47,791 nt of DNA from Akkermansia muciniphila (lineage in GTDB: Bacteria > Verrucomicrobiota > Verrucomicrobiia > Verrucomicrobiales > V1-33): NCBI GenBank assembly GCA_943333275.1, contig CALQSQ010000038.1:1-47791 (forward strand), read 5' to 3'. Each line of letters starts with the position of its first letter. Position 1 is the stretch's first letter. This document shows positions 9,345 through 17,483 of this stretch, piece by piece. The notes beneath the pieces are model-generated. The model saw only the letters and a program-made list of their open reading frames with translations. It was not told where the DNA came from and made no database searches. The position numbers and the translations under genes are program-made.

Positions 9345-10241
9345 ATGAAACCAATTTCCCTCTGCTGCGCCGCCGCGCTCCTGACCATGACGTCCCAGTC
9401 CATGGCTCAAAAATATTTCACCAACAAGGGCCAGGAAATCCCCGATTCCCAGGCCTCCATGCAGGGAACCAATCTCGCCTGGCGTCAGAAAGACCTCCTC
9501 GGCAAGGACAAGGTCATCAACATTCCCTCCACTGACATCATCCGGCTGGACTTCCCCATGCCCACCGACCTGCAATCTGCGGAAATCGCCCTCAACCGGG
9601 GCGATGCCGAAGCCGCACTCGCCAAGGCCATTCCGGTCAGCAAACAGTTCGAAGCCTTCAAGACCACGCCAGGATCCTACTATTTGAGCGCCACGCTCAT
9701 CCAACTCGAATCCCTCGCCCTGCTCAAGAAGACCGATGAATTTGAGAAACTCCGCGCCTCGCTGAAGACCATCAGTCTCAGCCCTGCCGACAGTGTGCGC
9801 CTCGCTGCGGCCGACGCCCTGCTGGATTTCGCCAAAGGCATCGTCGGCCCCGCGGAAACGACCATCATGGCAAATCTTGCCAAAACGGATGACGCCTCCG
9901 TGCTCGCCCGCCTTCACAATTTCCTGGGCGACATCCGCACCAAGGTCAGCAACTACAAGGGCGCCCTTGAGGCCTACCTCAGCGTCACCGTGCTCTACGG
10001 ATCCCAGGGAGATCAACTCCCCCGTGCCGAACTGGGTGCCGCCCTCGCCCTCATCAAAATGGATTACCTGGAGGACGCCCGGAACATGCTGATCGGCCTC
10101 AGCGAACGCTACCCCACGAGTCCTCAGGCCACCGTCGCCAAAAAACAATTGGATGACCTGCTGAAAATCATCGGCGATGTCCGCGTCCAAAAAGCCGAAA
10201 CCGAAGAGGCCGAGGCAAAGGCAACCCCTGAAACCAAATAA
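9345..10241 (+). CDS. Secreted TPR protein, second gene of the ExbBD cluster
   Basis: A 298-residue protein with a signal peptide (MKPISLCCAAALLTMTSQSMAQ, cleavage likely after AQ). About 45 residues of beta-like sequence follow, containing LGKDKVINIPSTDIIRLDFP. The rest is helical repeats: LARLHNFLGDIRTKVSNYKG, then ALEAYLSVTVLYG, and a C-terminal DARNMLIGLSERYPTSPQAT typical of YfiO/YbgF-type repeats. It ends in a charged Glu/Lys tail. It begins 18 bp after the large TPR gene, so the two are almost certainly co-transcribed. It is likely periplasmic and possibly a partner of the larger scaffold. No enzyme motif is seen. Confidence 0.87.
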   Translation: MKPISLCCAAALLTMTSQSMAQKYFTNKGQEIPDSQASMQGTNLAWRQKDLLGKDKVINIPSTDIIRLDFPMPTDLQSAEIALNRGDAEAALAKAIPVSKQFEAFKTTPGSYYLSATLIQLESLALLKKTDEFEKLRASLKTISLSPADSVRLAAADALLDFAKGIVGPAETTIMANLAKTDDASVLARLHNFLGDIRTKVSNYKGALEAYLSVTVLYGSQGDQLPRAELGAALALIKMDYLEDARNMLIGLSERYPTSPQATVAKKQLDDLLKIIGDVRVQKAETEEAEAKATPETK

Positions 10242-10287
10242 TCCCCCCACATTTCCACTTCCTTCCCTAAAACTCCCGACAAGTTGC

Positions 10288-10316
10288 TTGACTCTAATCC
10301 CGCTCTTCGCTAATCC
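10288..10316 (+). promoter_or_regulatory. Weak sigma70-like promoter candidate upstream of exbB
   Basis: TTGACT (10288-10293) is followed after exactly 17 bp by TAATCC (10311-10316). The -35 box is good, but the -10 box is poor and very close to the exbB start at 10331. It would give the ExbBD genes a start site separate from the TPR genes. Read-through from the TPR genes across the 89-bp gap is equally possible. Confidence 0.22.
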
Positions 10317-10330
10317 GATTCTTTACTCTC

Positions 10331-11146
10331 ATGAAAATTAAATCATTCACCTCCGCCCTCACCATTTCGCTTCTCGGATTCCTTCCCGGTATCGCTGCCG
10401 CACAGGAAACAGCCGCTGCTCCTGCGGTAAAACACGAATCTCTGCTGGATGAAATCATCAAGGGCGGATGGGTCATGATTCCGCTCTTCATTTGCTCCAT
10501 CGCCATGGTGTGGCTGATAACCGACGGCATTCTCCGCACGCGAAGCATCCGCCTCGTCCCCCCCATGGAATTGGAAAAACTCCGCAACGCTTTTCGCGCC
10601 GGTGATTACGTCGGAGCCTACCAAATCACCAATGAAACCCCCTGCGCGATCAACAACGTGACCCGCGCCGGACTCATTGCCCTTGGTGATGGCAAACATC
10701 CCACGGAGGACGCAATGCTCGCAGAACTCTCCAAGGAAACTGCCCGGGGATCCGTTCGTCTCTCCTATCTTTCCGTTCTCGGGGTTTGCTCTCCTATGAT
10801 CGGACTGATCGGAACGGTTGTAGGGATGATCAAGGCGTTTAAGGAACTCGGCGGTGGTAATGTCGCCGGCAATGCCGACAAACTCGCCGCCGCCATCGGA
10901 GAGGTGCTCGTCGCCACGGCTACTGGTCTGTTCGTAGCCGTCCCTGCCTTCATGGCCTACTATTTCCTCCGCAACCGCCTCCAAAGCTCCATGCAGGAGG
11001 TCGAATACGAAGCCTTCAATCTCTTCCGCAAGCTCCCCTACCATCTGGCGGAAGGCGTGCACATCGGCGATCAGGAACTCTACGCCAATGCTCCCAACTG
11101 GGTCGATGCCCCGGCTGGCGAAGGCGAAGCGGCTCCTGCTCACTAA
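10331..11146 (+). CDS. ExbB/TolQ/MotA-family proton channel protein
   Basis: A 271-residue protein. It has an N-terminal signal-like hydrophobic segment (about 8-25) and a TM1 near 50-73 (GGWVMIPLFICSIAMVWLI). Two further membrane helices sit where ExbB/TolQ/PomA proteins carry them: LSVLGVCSPMIGLIGTVVGM (about 142-161) and ALGEVL-type to AVPAFMAYYFLRNRL (about 187-218). The GLIGTVVGMIKAF motif is characteristic of the family. Such proteins form a pentameric inner-membrane channel around ExbD-type helices and turn the proton gradient into mechanical work. The extra N-terminal hydrophobic segment is common in PVC and Bacteroidetes homologs. It is followed by three ExbD genes. Confidence 0.93.
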   Translation: MKIKSFTSALTISLLGFLPGIAAAQETAAAPAVKHESLLDEIIKGGWVMIPLFICSIAMVWLITDGILRTRSIRLVPPMELEKLRNAFRAGDYVGAYQITNETPCAINNVTRAGLIALGDGKHPTEDAMLAELSKETARGSVRLSYLSVLGVCSPMIGLIGTVVGMIKAFKELGGGNVAGNADKLAAAIGEVLVATATGLFVAVPAFMAYYFLRNRLQSSMQEVEYEAFNLFRKLPYHLAEGVHIGDQELYANAPNWVDAPAGEGEAAPAH

Positions 11147-11195
11147 TTCTCCCCCTATCCTTACACCTATTTCCAAACTCAACTAACTCAGGCTT

Positions 11196-11624
11196 ATGGC
11201 AGGCGGCGGCGGCGGTGGGGAGGGCGAACCCGAATTTCAAATCGCCCCGATGATTGATGTGCTTCTGACATTGCTCATCTTCTTTATGTCCATCACCACG
11301 GCGCAAGTCGAGGCCATCGACAAGGACATCAAGCTGCCCATCGCCCCGGATGCGAAAGAGCGAAAAAAGGATCCGAACCAGATGATCGTCAATGTGAAAT
11401 GGAGCAGCAAGGACCAGGCCGCCACTTTCATGCTCGACGGTGCCAAGTTTAGCGATCCCCAGGAGTTGACCAATGCCATGGAGGCCAAAAAAGCCGGCCG
11501 GCCCGACCCCTCCATCCTCATCCGCGGTGACAAGGAACTGCAGGCCAAGGAGATCGCCACGGTCATGAACAGCGCCGCCCAGGCCGGCATCGACAACATC
11601 GCCTTTTCCACTTTCAATCAATAA
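11196..11624 (+). CDS. ExbD/TolR family protein 1
   Basis: A 142-residue single-span protein with the ExbD signature QIAPMIDVLLTLLIFFM. The proton-carrying aspartate is D21 in PMIDV. The periplasmic domain (about 45-142) ends with the TolR-like segment IATVMNSAAQAGIDNIAFST. It differs from the next two ExbDs in its cytoplasmic N-terminus, a Gly run (MAGGGGGGEGEPEF), and in having TLLIFFMSITTAQVE instead of FFMVK. The start ATG at 11196 follows the exbB stop by 49 bp. It probably works with the ExbB encoded just upstream as stator or motor subunit. The family call is secure; the role of the Gly-rich head is unknown. Confidence 0.92.
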   Translation: MAGGGGGGEGEPEFQIAPMIDVLLTLLIFFMSITTAQVEAIDKDIKLPIAPDAKERKKDPNQMIVNVKWSSKDQAATFMLDGAKFSDPQELTNAMEAKKAGRPDPSILIRGDKELQAKEIATVMNSAAQAGIDNIAFSTFNQ

Positions 11625-11650
11625 ACCAGCGGACAGCCGCATCCATTTCC

Positions 11651-12109
11651 ATGGGACGAATTAAACACGAAACGAAGAACGAAGATGTTGGTTTTCAGAT
11701 TGCCCCCATGATCGACGTGGTTTTCGTGATCATGCTCTTCTTCATGGTGAAGGTGGGAGCCCGCCAGACAGAGACGGAAATCAAATCGAAGCTTCCCGGC
11801 AGTGCCGAGACCTCCACCAGTGTGGAAGGATTGGAACCGTTGGAGGAGTCCATCATGATCGACCAGGACGGCGTCATTTCCCACAACGATGAAATCCTCG
11901 AAGCCGGCTCCGTGAAGGACGGCGACTTGGTCCAGTTGAAGGATCGCATGAAGCGCCTCGCCGAACAGGGCAGGGCCGACAAGACTCCGGTCATCGTCAC
12001 CGTCAGCACCCAGCCGGACACCAAATACAGCCGTGTCGTCAACGTCCTGAACTCCCTGCAATACGCCGGCATCACCAACATGACCTTCACGGTCAGCGAG
12101 GATTTGTAA
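11651..12109 (+). CDS. ExbD/TolR family protein 2
   Basis: A 152-residue ExbD-type protein. After a short charged N-terminus comes FQIAPMIDVVFVIMLFFMVK, with the key aspartate at D22. A periplasmic domain follows and ends with the conserved YSRVVNVLNSLQYAGITNMT segment. It shares the N-terminal pattern (KNEDVGFQIAPMID, against TNEDIGFQIAPMID) and much of the periplasmic domain with the next gene. The two therefore look like a recent duplication. It lies 26 bp after ExbD1 and 2 bp before ExbD3. The expected location is the inner membrane with the bulk in the periplasm. Confidence 0.93.
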   Translation: MGRIKHETKNEDVGFQIAPMIDVVFVIMLFFMVKVGARQTETEIKSKLPGSAETSTSVEGLEPLEESIMIDQDGVISHNDEILEAGSVKDGDLVQLKDRMKRLAEQGRADKTPVIVTVSTQPDTKYSRVVNVLNSLQYAGITNMTFTVSEDL

Positions 12110-12111
12110 CC

Positions 12112-12555
12112 ATGAAACACATCAATCACCGGGCGACCAACGAAGACATCGGCTTCCAAATCGCTCCGATGATCGATATCGTTTTCGTGGTCCTCCTTTT
12201 CTTCATGGTCAAAATCGGGACCCGTCAGATCGAGTCCCAAATCCCGGCCCAGCTCCCCATCGCCGAAACCCCGGATTACATTCCCGGCATGTCCTCGCTT
12301 GAGGAGACCGTTGAGATCGATGAAAATGGCGCGCTCTCGCACAATCAGGAAATCCTTGATCCATCGCGTGACCTGACCCAGCTCAAGGACCGCATGCACC
12401 GCCTCGCCCTGCAAAGCCGGGCGGACAAGACCCCCGTCCTCGTCACCATCTGCCCGCAGTCGGACACCAGCTACAGCCGCATCGTCAACGTCCTCGAGGC
12501 CGTGCAGTCCTCAGGCATTACGCACCTGACGCTCAGCGTGACCCCGGCACTCTAG
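12112..12555 (+). CDS. ExbD/TolR family protein 3
   Basis: A 147-residue ExbD-type protein with FQIAPMIDIVFVVLLFFMVK (aspartate D22). Its periplasmic domain closely parallels ExbD2: both have SLEETVEIDENGALSHNQEI-type text and a YSRIVNVLEAVQSSGITHLT C-terminal segment. It starts 2 bp after the ExbD2 stop, which implies translational coupling. Three ExbDs next to one ExbB allow hetero-dimeric ExbD pairs inside one ExbB ring. That is inference from the known 5:2 ExbB:ExbD stoichiometry, not something shown by the sequence. Confidence 0.93.
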   Translation: MKHINHRATNEDIGFQIAPMIDIVFVVLLFFMVKIGTRQIESQIPAQLPIAETPDYIPGMSSLEETVEIDENGALSHNQEILDPSRDLTQLKDRMHRLALQSRADKTPVLVTICPQSDTSYSRIVNVLEAVQSSGITHLTLSVTPAL

Positions 12556-12620
12556 GCGGAGTCTCATCGCGATCCCCGGATTTCCATTGACCAGCCCCCC
12601 GCTGAGGAGTTCACTGTGCC

Positions 12621-13109
12621 ATGAAAAGATTCCTCCCGATTTTCGCCCTGCTCGCGATCATGCCCCTGCTGATGAGCATGGGGAAAAATTCCGGTTTGCA
12701 AATTATCTGGCTTTCCGAGGGTGATGTCACGGATGGCCCCAAGATGGTCCGGCAGGACGTGGAACCCGGGCCGGATGGTGCCCTGCATTATTTTCGCATC
12801 AGCCCCATGGTCACCCAGCGCAACATCCGCGCCATGAAGCCAATGCCGGCCGATGATGGCACCTGGGGCGCGGTTTTTCTGATCGATGAAGAGGGATGGA
12901 AATCCGTCCAGGCCACCGCAGCGGTCGACAGCGGGAAGCTCCTGCGCGTCATGTTCGCCGGTCGTCCCATCGAATTTCAACGCATCACACGCCCGCTGAC
13001 CGATGACCACCTCATCTGCATCTGGCGCGGCATCACCGAATCCGAAATCGCGAGCCTGCAAAAGAAATACAAGGAATTCTCCAGTCCCGGCAAACCCCCG
13101 AAACGCTAA
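12621..13109 (+). CDS. Small exported protein of unknown function
   Basis: 162 residues starting with a signal peptide or N-terminal anchor (MKRFLPIFALLAIMPLLMSM). The mature part reads as a small beta-rich domain (GLQIIWLSEGDVTDGPKMVR, ALHYFRISPMVTQRNIRAM, GAVFLIDEEGWKSVQATAAV) with a Lys/Pro-rich tail. I do not recognise a family. It lies 65 bp after ExbD3 and 12 bp before the M23 peptidase gene, so it likely belongs to the same envelope operon. Confidence 0.8.
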   Translation: MKRFLPIFALLAIMPLLMSMGKNSGLQIIWLSEGDVTDGPKMVRQDVEPGPDGALHYFRISPMVTQRNIRAMKPMPADDGTWGAVFLIDEEGWKSVQATAAVDSGKLLRVMFAGRPIEFQRITRPLTDDHLICIWRGITESEIASLQKKYKEFSSPGKPPKR

Positions 13110-13121
13110 GTTCACCGCACC

Positions 13122-14315
13122 ATGCAGGGATTTCCACCGGCCTATCTGCGTCCTCTTTGCGGGCTGATCCTTGCGGCGGCTCTGCTGGACTCGTGCGACA
13201 AACCGAGGCCCGTCGCCCCAGCGCCCCCGCCGCCTCCGCCACCCAAAGTGGAACCCATTCCGGTGAGCGAGCCGGTCGTCGAAATGCCTCCAAAAGTCGT
13301 TCGCAAACCATGGATGATCTTTCAACTTCCCACGAAAAACGAAGCGCTTTTGACGGAAAACAAGGACGCCTACTTCATGTTCGTGGACCGGACGACAAAC
13401 GGAATCACGACCCAGGTCTCCGAGGGCGGACAGTATGGATTTGTGCGCGATCCCAAGATGGCATCCGATGGCTCGATCGTTTACTCGCGTTTCCATGAAG
13501 GCATCGATGTTGCCCCCGTGAAGCGCGACGCCAAGGGCGAGCCAATTGATGAGGTTTTCGCCATCGCAGACGGGCGGGTTGTTTATGCCAACGCTGCGGC
13601 CAAGAGCAACTACGGGAACTATGTCATCGTTGAGCATTCCACCAGCGATGGCCCATTTTACAGCCTCTATGCGCACCTGCATCACCTCCATGTCGTCCGT
13701 GAGCAGAAGGTGGCCCGGGGCGTGGTCCTGGGCATCATGGGGCATACTGGCACGGGCATCGACCGGCGGCGGGCCCACACCCACGTGGAGTTGAATCTGC
13801 TGCTCAATCCCCGCCTCGCCATCTGGCAGATGACCGCACCGCCCGCCGTTGTCGGCAACACTACCCCGCCGCCCCCGGGCACGCCCGTCCCCAAGCCTCC
13901 GCCACCACCGACCCTCAACGGTCAAAACCTGGTCGGCTTGGACATCGCCGGCTGGCTTCTGGCCATCAATCAAGAACCAGAACTCAAGCTCTCGGAGTTT
14001 ATCCACCGCTCGGAGCCCTATTTCAAAATCCGCACCCCCTGCCTCGGTCAGGAATTGGAAATCGTCCAGCGCTACCCCTGGCTCCGCGCGCCGGGCCCGA
14101 TTGGCCAATCGTGGGAAATCAGCATCGCGGCTTCGTCCGTTCCCTTGAGAATCGAACCGCTGCAGGAAAAAGTGGAGTTCACCACTGTCTCCTGGGTGCA
14201 GCCATTTGTCGGCAATCACGCCTGGAAATCCCGCGAGATGCTCAGCGGATCCGGCTCCACCGCCACGCTGAGCAGGCACGGACAGGAATACCTTAAGCTG
14301 CTTCTCGGGCAGTAA
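13122..14315 (+). CDS. M23-family zinc peptidase, predicted lipoprotein
   Basis: A 397-residue protein. Its N-terminal hydrophobic stretch ends in a lipobox-like LLDSC (Cys about 25), and a Pro-rich spacer follows. The M23 (LytM-type) zinc site is visible: HEGID gives the H-x-x-x-D pair (about 125-130), and HTHVEL gives the H-x-H pair (about 222-226). An intervening YSLYAHLHHLHV segment and GVVLGIMGHTGTG are typical of peptidoglycan endopeptidases. A second Pro-rich linker leads to a roughly 130-residue C-terminal domain I cannot name. Both zinc pairs are present, so it may be active. It is likely tethered to a membrane and may cut or sense peptidoglycan together with the ExbBD motor. Confidence 0.88.
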   Translation: MQGFPPAYLRPLCGLILAAALLDSCDKPRPVAPAPPPPPPPKVEPIPVSEPVVEMPPKVVRKPWMIFQLPTKNEALLTENKDAYFMFVDRTTNGITTQVSEGGQYGFVRDPKMASDGSIVYSRFHEGIDVAPVKRDAKGEPIDEVFAIADGRVVYANAAAKSNYGNYVIVEHSTSDGPFYSLYAHLHHLHVVREQKVARGVVLGIMGHTGTGIDRRRAHTHVELNLLLNPRLAIWQMTAPPAVVGNTTPPPPGTPVPKPPPPPTLNGQNLVGLDIAGWLLAINQEPELKLSEFIHRSEPYFKIRTPCLGQELEIVQRYPWLRAPGPIGQSWEISIAASSVPLRIEPLQEKVEFTTVSWVQPFVGNHAWKSREMLSGSGSTATLSRHGQEYLKLLLGQ

Positions 14316-14320
14316 TCCCC

Positions 14321-15394
14321 TCACCCAAGCAACGACACGGTCCGTCCTTCCCTGGCACTCATCACAGCGCTGTCCACAATCTGCTGACCGATGCGGCTGA
14401 TCTCCACACTGAGCGGGCCCGTCACCGGCGTCCCGGTCTCCAGGCAGTGCAGGAAATACTCAATGGGATTGCGCTCCGGCGACACCAGGGGCAATGCCGC
14501 CACGTCTCTGCCCTCCGGGCACTCCGCTTTCTGAATCCGCACGCTGCCCTCCGCATCATAACTGCTCAGCGTCCCCTTGGTGCCGCGCAGCACGAACCCA
14601 CATTTGGGCTGTGGTTGGTGGGTCCAGGGATCGGTAAAGGTTCCCCAGCGCGTTTCAAACTTGCTCAGACCGGCTGCATACCGGGCGATGGTGATGCTGT
14701 GTTCATCCACCTCCAGGCCATTCGTCTGATCCACCACACACGTCACCGTCAGCGGTTTGCGCCCGTCCATGAACCACGTGCCCAGCGTTGTGCCGTAACC
14801 GAGATAGTCCTGGAGCGATCCCCCGCCCTCGGCCTCCTTGTAAAACCAGCTTTCCGCCTTGCGAGCCGGAGTTGGTTCCAATTCTATTTTGTCCGCCCCA
14901 TGCCAGAGAGGCCCGCGATTTCCATCATGGAAATGGACCTCCGTGACCTCGCCAATCACCCCCTCGCGGACAAGTTGATGGGCCATTGCATGGCTCACAT
15001 ACCACCGCAGCGGCCAGTTGATGGCCAATGACTGTCCGGCGCGTTGCATGCAGGAAATCATGCGATCCGCCTCCGCCAGCGAAGCCGCGAAGGGTTTTTC
15101 CAAAAGAATGGGAACCCGGTATTCGGCAACCATCTCCGTCCATTCGGCATGCCTGGCGGCGGCCGGGCAGAGAATCACGACATCCGGCATGGTTTGTTCA
15201 AGACACTGCCGGTAATCGGTAAACACCTGCGCCTCGGACAAACCGAAATTTTGCTGCGCCCGCGCCATGCGCTCGGGCTGGAGGTCGCTGATGCCCACGA
15301 TCTCCGCATCGGGATGCTCGTGCACCATGCGCAGGAGGTCTCCCATGTGAAAATGATCGAAATTGATCCCGGCAATTTTCCAGCGTTTTGACAT
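14321..15394 (-). CDS. Gfo/Idh/MocA family oxidoreductase
   Basis: I start at the ATG at 15394 (MSKRWKIAGINFDHFH...), because the longer frame overlaps the upstream gene. The product is 357 residues. The N-terminal Rossmann part ends with the family signature EKPFAAS (about 115-121), where the Lys of EKP is the usual catalytic or cofactor residue. The first glycine loop is atypical (AGINFDHFHMG rather than GxGxxG). The C-terminal alpha/beta domain includes GGGSLQDYLGYGTTLG. The family performs NAD(P)-dependent oxidation or reduction of sugars and related compounds. The substrate is unknown. It is convergent with the M23 gene, with 5 bp between stops, and lies 11 bp after the PaaK-like gene in a likely operon. 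Confidence 0.85.
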   Translation of the reverse strand: MSKRWKIAGINFDHFHMGDLLRMVHEHPDAEIVGISDLQPERMARAQQNFGLSEAQVFTDYRQCLEQTMPDVVILCPAAARHAEWTEMVAEYRVPILLEKPFAASLAEADRMISCMQRAGQSLAINWPLRWYVSHAMAHQLVREGVIGEVTEVHFHDGNRGPLWHGADKIELEPTPARKAESWFYKEAEGGGSLQDYLGYGTTLGTWFMDGRKPLTVTCVVDQTNGLEVDEHSITIARYAAGLSKFETRWGTFTDPWTHQPQPKCGFVLRGTKGTLSSYDAEGSVRIQKAECPEGRDVAALPLVSPERNPIEYFLHCLETGTPVTGPLSVEISRIGQQIVDSAVMSAREGRTVSLLG

Positions 15395-15405
15395 GTGAAA
15401 AACAA

Positions 15406-16719
15406 TTAAAGTTCCACCGGATGCTCGTCCCGGCGTGCCTCCTTGATCCATCGGCGTGCCTTGAATTCAAACCGCGGCAGGGCCCCGGGCCGCAGCACGG
15501 TTACCGGAATGCGCAGCGCCAGGGCATCGCGCAGTTCGGATTCGAGCTGCCCCTGGAGTTCCTTCAGCTGCAACGGGCGCAATCCTACAATCGGTTCGAT
15601 CAGCAAATGCAGTTCCAGAAGCGCCCCCTTGCGTTCCTCGCGGACCTGGTATTCCTCCACCTGCGAGAACCTCCGCACGATCGCCTCCACGGCGGAGGGG
15701 AAAACATTCACGCCCCGCACCAGCACCATGTCATCCAGGCGACCGGAGACACCGCCTTCCAACGTCAGACGCCCCAGCCGCGTGTATCCCTTGCGCACGA
15801 TGTCCGCCGTCTTGTAGCGCAGCAGCGGACAGCCCATGCGCCGCAGGGTGGTGATGACCATTTCCCCCTCCTCGCCCGGCAGCACCTCTCGTCCGCTCGC
15901 GGGATCGATGATTTCCACAAAATGGTAATCCTCCAAAACCAGAAGGCGCCCCACCTGTTTGGGATCCTGGAAACTCACGGGCCCGACCTCGGTCAGGCCA
16001 TGATGATCGAAGACTTTCACCCCGGGCCAGAGGGCCTCGATGCGGTTGCGCACCGCCGGCGAACTCCCTCCCGGCTCCCCGGCCACAATCATCGTCTTCA
16101 ATTTCCAAACTGCCGACTTCAATTGCGGGTGGGCGGATTTCACTTCTCCCAAATGCTGCGCATAGGTCGGCGTGCAGCAGACCACCGTCACCCCATGCTC
16201 CAGGATCGTGTGCAGGCGCGCCACCGTGCTCATGCCACCACCGGGGATCACGAGAAACCCCATGCGCGTGGCGGCTTCGAACGCTGTCCAGAACCCGAGA
16301 AACGGTCCGAAGGAAAAGGGAAAGAACACCCGGTCCTCACCGTGTTCCAAACCGGCGCGATTAAATATCAGTTCCCAGCAGTCGAGCATCATCCGCCAGT
16401 CGTCCCGGCTGTCCAGCCAGCCCAGGGGATGCCCGCTGGTGCCGCTGGTTTGCGAGAATCGCGTGTAGTTCTCAATCGGATAAGTCAGGTTCGATCCATA
16501 CGGCGGAAACGTCTCCCGGTCCTCCACCAGCGCGCGTTTGCTCAGCAGAGGGCAATGCTGGACGAATTCATCCAGCGATCGCAGCGGCAGGCCAGCCAGT
16601 CGTTTCCCCCAGAAACGATTCATCGGCATCACCGTCTGCAACAGGGCATTCAGCCGGTCCCATTGTTTCTGGCGGATGACGGCACGCTTGGCTTCGAGAT
16701 CAATGGGCAGGGGAGGCAT
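15406..16719 (-). CDS. PaaK-like adenylate-forming enzyme (phenylacetate-CoA ligase superfamily)
   Basis: A 437-residue protein with the order of motifs seen in phenylacetate-CoA ligase-like enzymes. These are the phosphate loop FSQTSGTSGHPLGW (about 88-101), GLTEVGP (near 243), the YKTADIV segment corresponding to the ATP-ribose Asp, and the hinge GRLDDMVLVRGVNVFPSAVE before a small C-terminal domain. Such enzymes adenylate a carboxylate and usually form a CoA thioester. No carrier-protein domain is fused. The acid is unknown. The neighbours (Gfo/Idh oxidoreductase, small membrane protein) do not suggest phenylacetate breakdown, and no paa genes are present. Confidence 0.85.
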   Translation of the reverse strand: MPPLPIDLEAKRAVIRQKQWDRLNALLQTVMPMNRFWGKRLAGLPLRSLDEFVQHCPLLSKRALVEDRETFPPYGSNLTYPIENYTRFSQTSGTSGHPLGWLDSRDDWRMMLDCWELIFNRAGLEHGEDRVFFPFSFGPFLGFWTAFEAATRMGFLVIPGGGMSTVARLHTILEHGVTVVCCTPTYAQHLGEVKSAHPQLKSAVWKLKTMIVAGEPGGSSPAVRNRIEALWPGVKVFDHHGLTEVGPVSFQDPKQVGRLLVLEDYHFVEIIDPASGREVLPGEEGEMVITTLRRMGCPLLRYKTADIVRKGYTRLGRLTLEGGVSGRLDDMVLVRGVNVFPSAVEAIVRRFSQVEEYQVREERKGALLELHLLIEPIVGLRPLQLKELQGQLESELRDALALRIPVTVLRPGALPRFEFKARRWIKEARRDEHPVEL

Positions 16720-16739
16720 GCGGAGAGTTCACCCGGAAC

Positions 16740-17420
16740 CTAGGTGATGTTATATTGGCGCAGCCGAACGTCGTGATAGCCCGCGGGCAGCGTTTGCTGG
16801 CTGACCTTGGGCGCAGGCGCAGGGACGGAGGGCGCTGCGGCGGGAGCAGGCGCGGGGGCATCGGGCACCGGTTTGAATTTCATCACCATGGCGGTTCCGG
16901 CAGCAGCCAGCACCATTCCCAAAATGAATTTCCAATTCACATACCCCCAGTTTCCCTCCTTGGTCGTGGAAACAAGGGTGTTCACAATCGGAGCCCCGGC
17001 AAAAACAATCGCCGGCACAATCAGCGGCAGAATTTTATTCTCGAGCGGCGTGGTCCCCGCACTCAGACCCATCAGCAGGAAAAAGGCACCCAGCGCACCA
17101 GCCATGCCTGCGGCGAAACTCCAGTTCAATCCGACCTTGGGGAAATCCCATCCCCGCCCCGAAAGCAGGCTCGCAGGCGTGGACACACTCGGCGTGCGCA
17201 TCCAAATGATGATCAGCGGAATGATGACCCCTACAATAAAATAGGCGATCCCCACCTGCAGAAAAGCCTTCATCCGCAGACTGAGGAAATCAGGAGGCAC
17301 CGGCTTGCCATCGAGCAATCCCACGGGTTTCATGCCGACGCTGCCCATATGCAGCATTACACTATAAATCCCCCAGCAAAGCACAGTTCCAAGGGCAAAG
17401 GCCAGGGCAGTCGTATTCAT
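16740..17420 (-). CDS. Multi-pass membrane protein, possibly DMT/EamA-like
   Basis: 226 residues from the ATG at 17420; a GTG four codons upstream (17432) is an alternative start. About five membrane segments are visible: LAFALGTVLCWGIYSVMLHM, FLQVGIAYFIVGVIIPLIII, FAAGMAGALGAFFLLMGLSA, ILPLIVPAIVFAGAPIVNTL and FILGMVLAAAGTAMVMKF. A Pro/Ala-rich soluble tail follows. The small Gly/Ala-rich helices and the TVLCWGIYSV start resemble half of a drug/metabolite transporter, but the number of helices is low. It lies 20 bp upstream of the PaaK-like gene in the same direction and is likely first in that operon. The substrate is unknown. Confidence 0.75.
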   Translation of the reverse strand: MNTTALAFALGTVLCWGIYSVMLHMGSVGMKPVGLLDGKPVPPDFLSLRMKAFLQVGIAYFIVGVIIPLIIIWMRTPSVSTPASLLSGRGWDFPKVGLNWSFAAGMAGALGAFFLLMGLSAGTTPLENKILPLIVPAIVFAGAPIVNTLVSTTKEGNWGYVNWKFILGMVLAAAGTAMVMKFKPVPDAPAPAPAAAPSVPAPAPKVSQQTLPAGYHDVRLRQYNIT

Positions 17421-17483
17421 TTTGGATTTCACAGAGTTAGGATTAGGGGATTGGGGATCAAGAGAGTGGGGAACGATGGAAAA

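Noticed and set aside
6147..10250. A 1367-codon open frame on the minus strand across both TPR genes
   Set aside because: It is antisense to two clear secreted TPR proteins and runs across the gap between them. It arises from the GC-rich codon use of the plus strand (few TTA, CTA and TCA codons). It has no domain or signal sequence.
12564..14324. A 586-codon minus-strand frame opposite the exported protein and M23 peptidase
   Set aside because: The plus strand has a signal peptide, lipobox and complete zinc motifs; the minus-strand product has no recognisable feature.
15388..16743. A 451-codon plus-strand frame opposite the PaaK-like gene
   Set aside because: The minus strand carries the complete adenylate-forming motif set; the plus-strand reading is His/Gln/Arg-rich nonsense.
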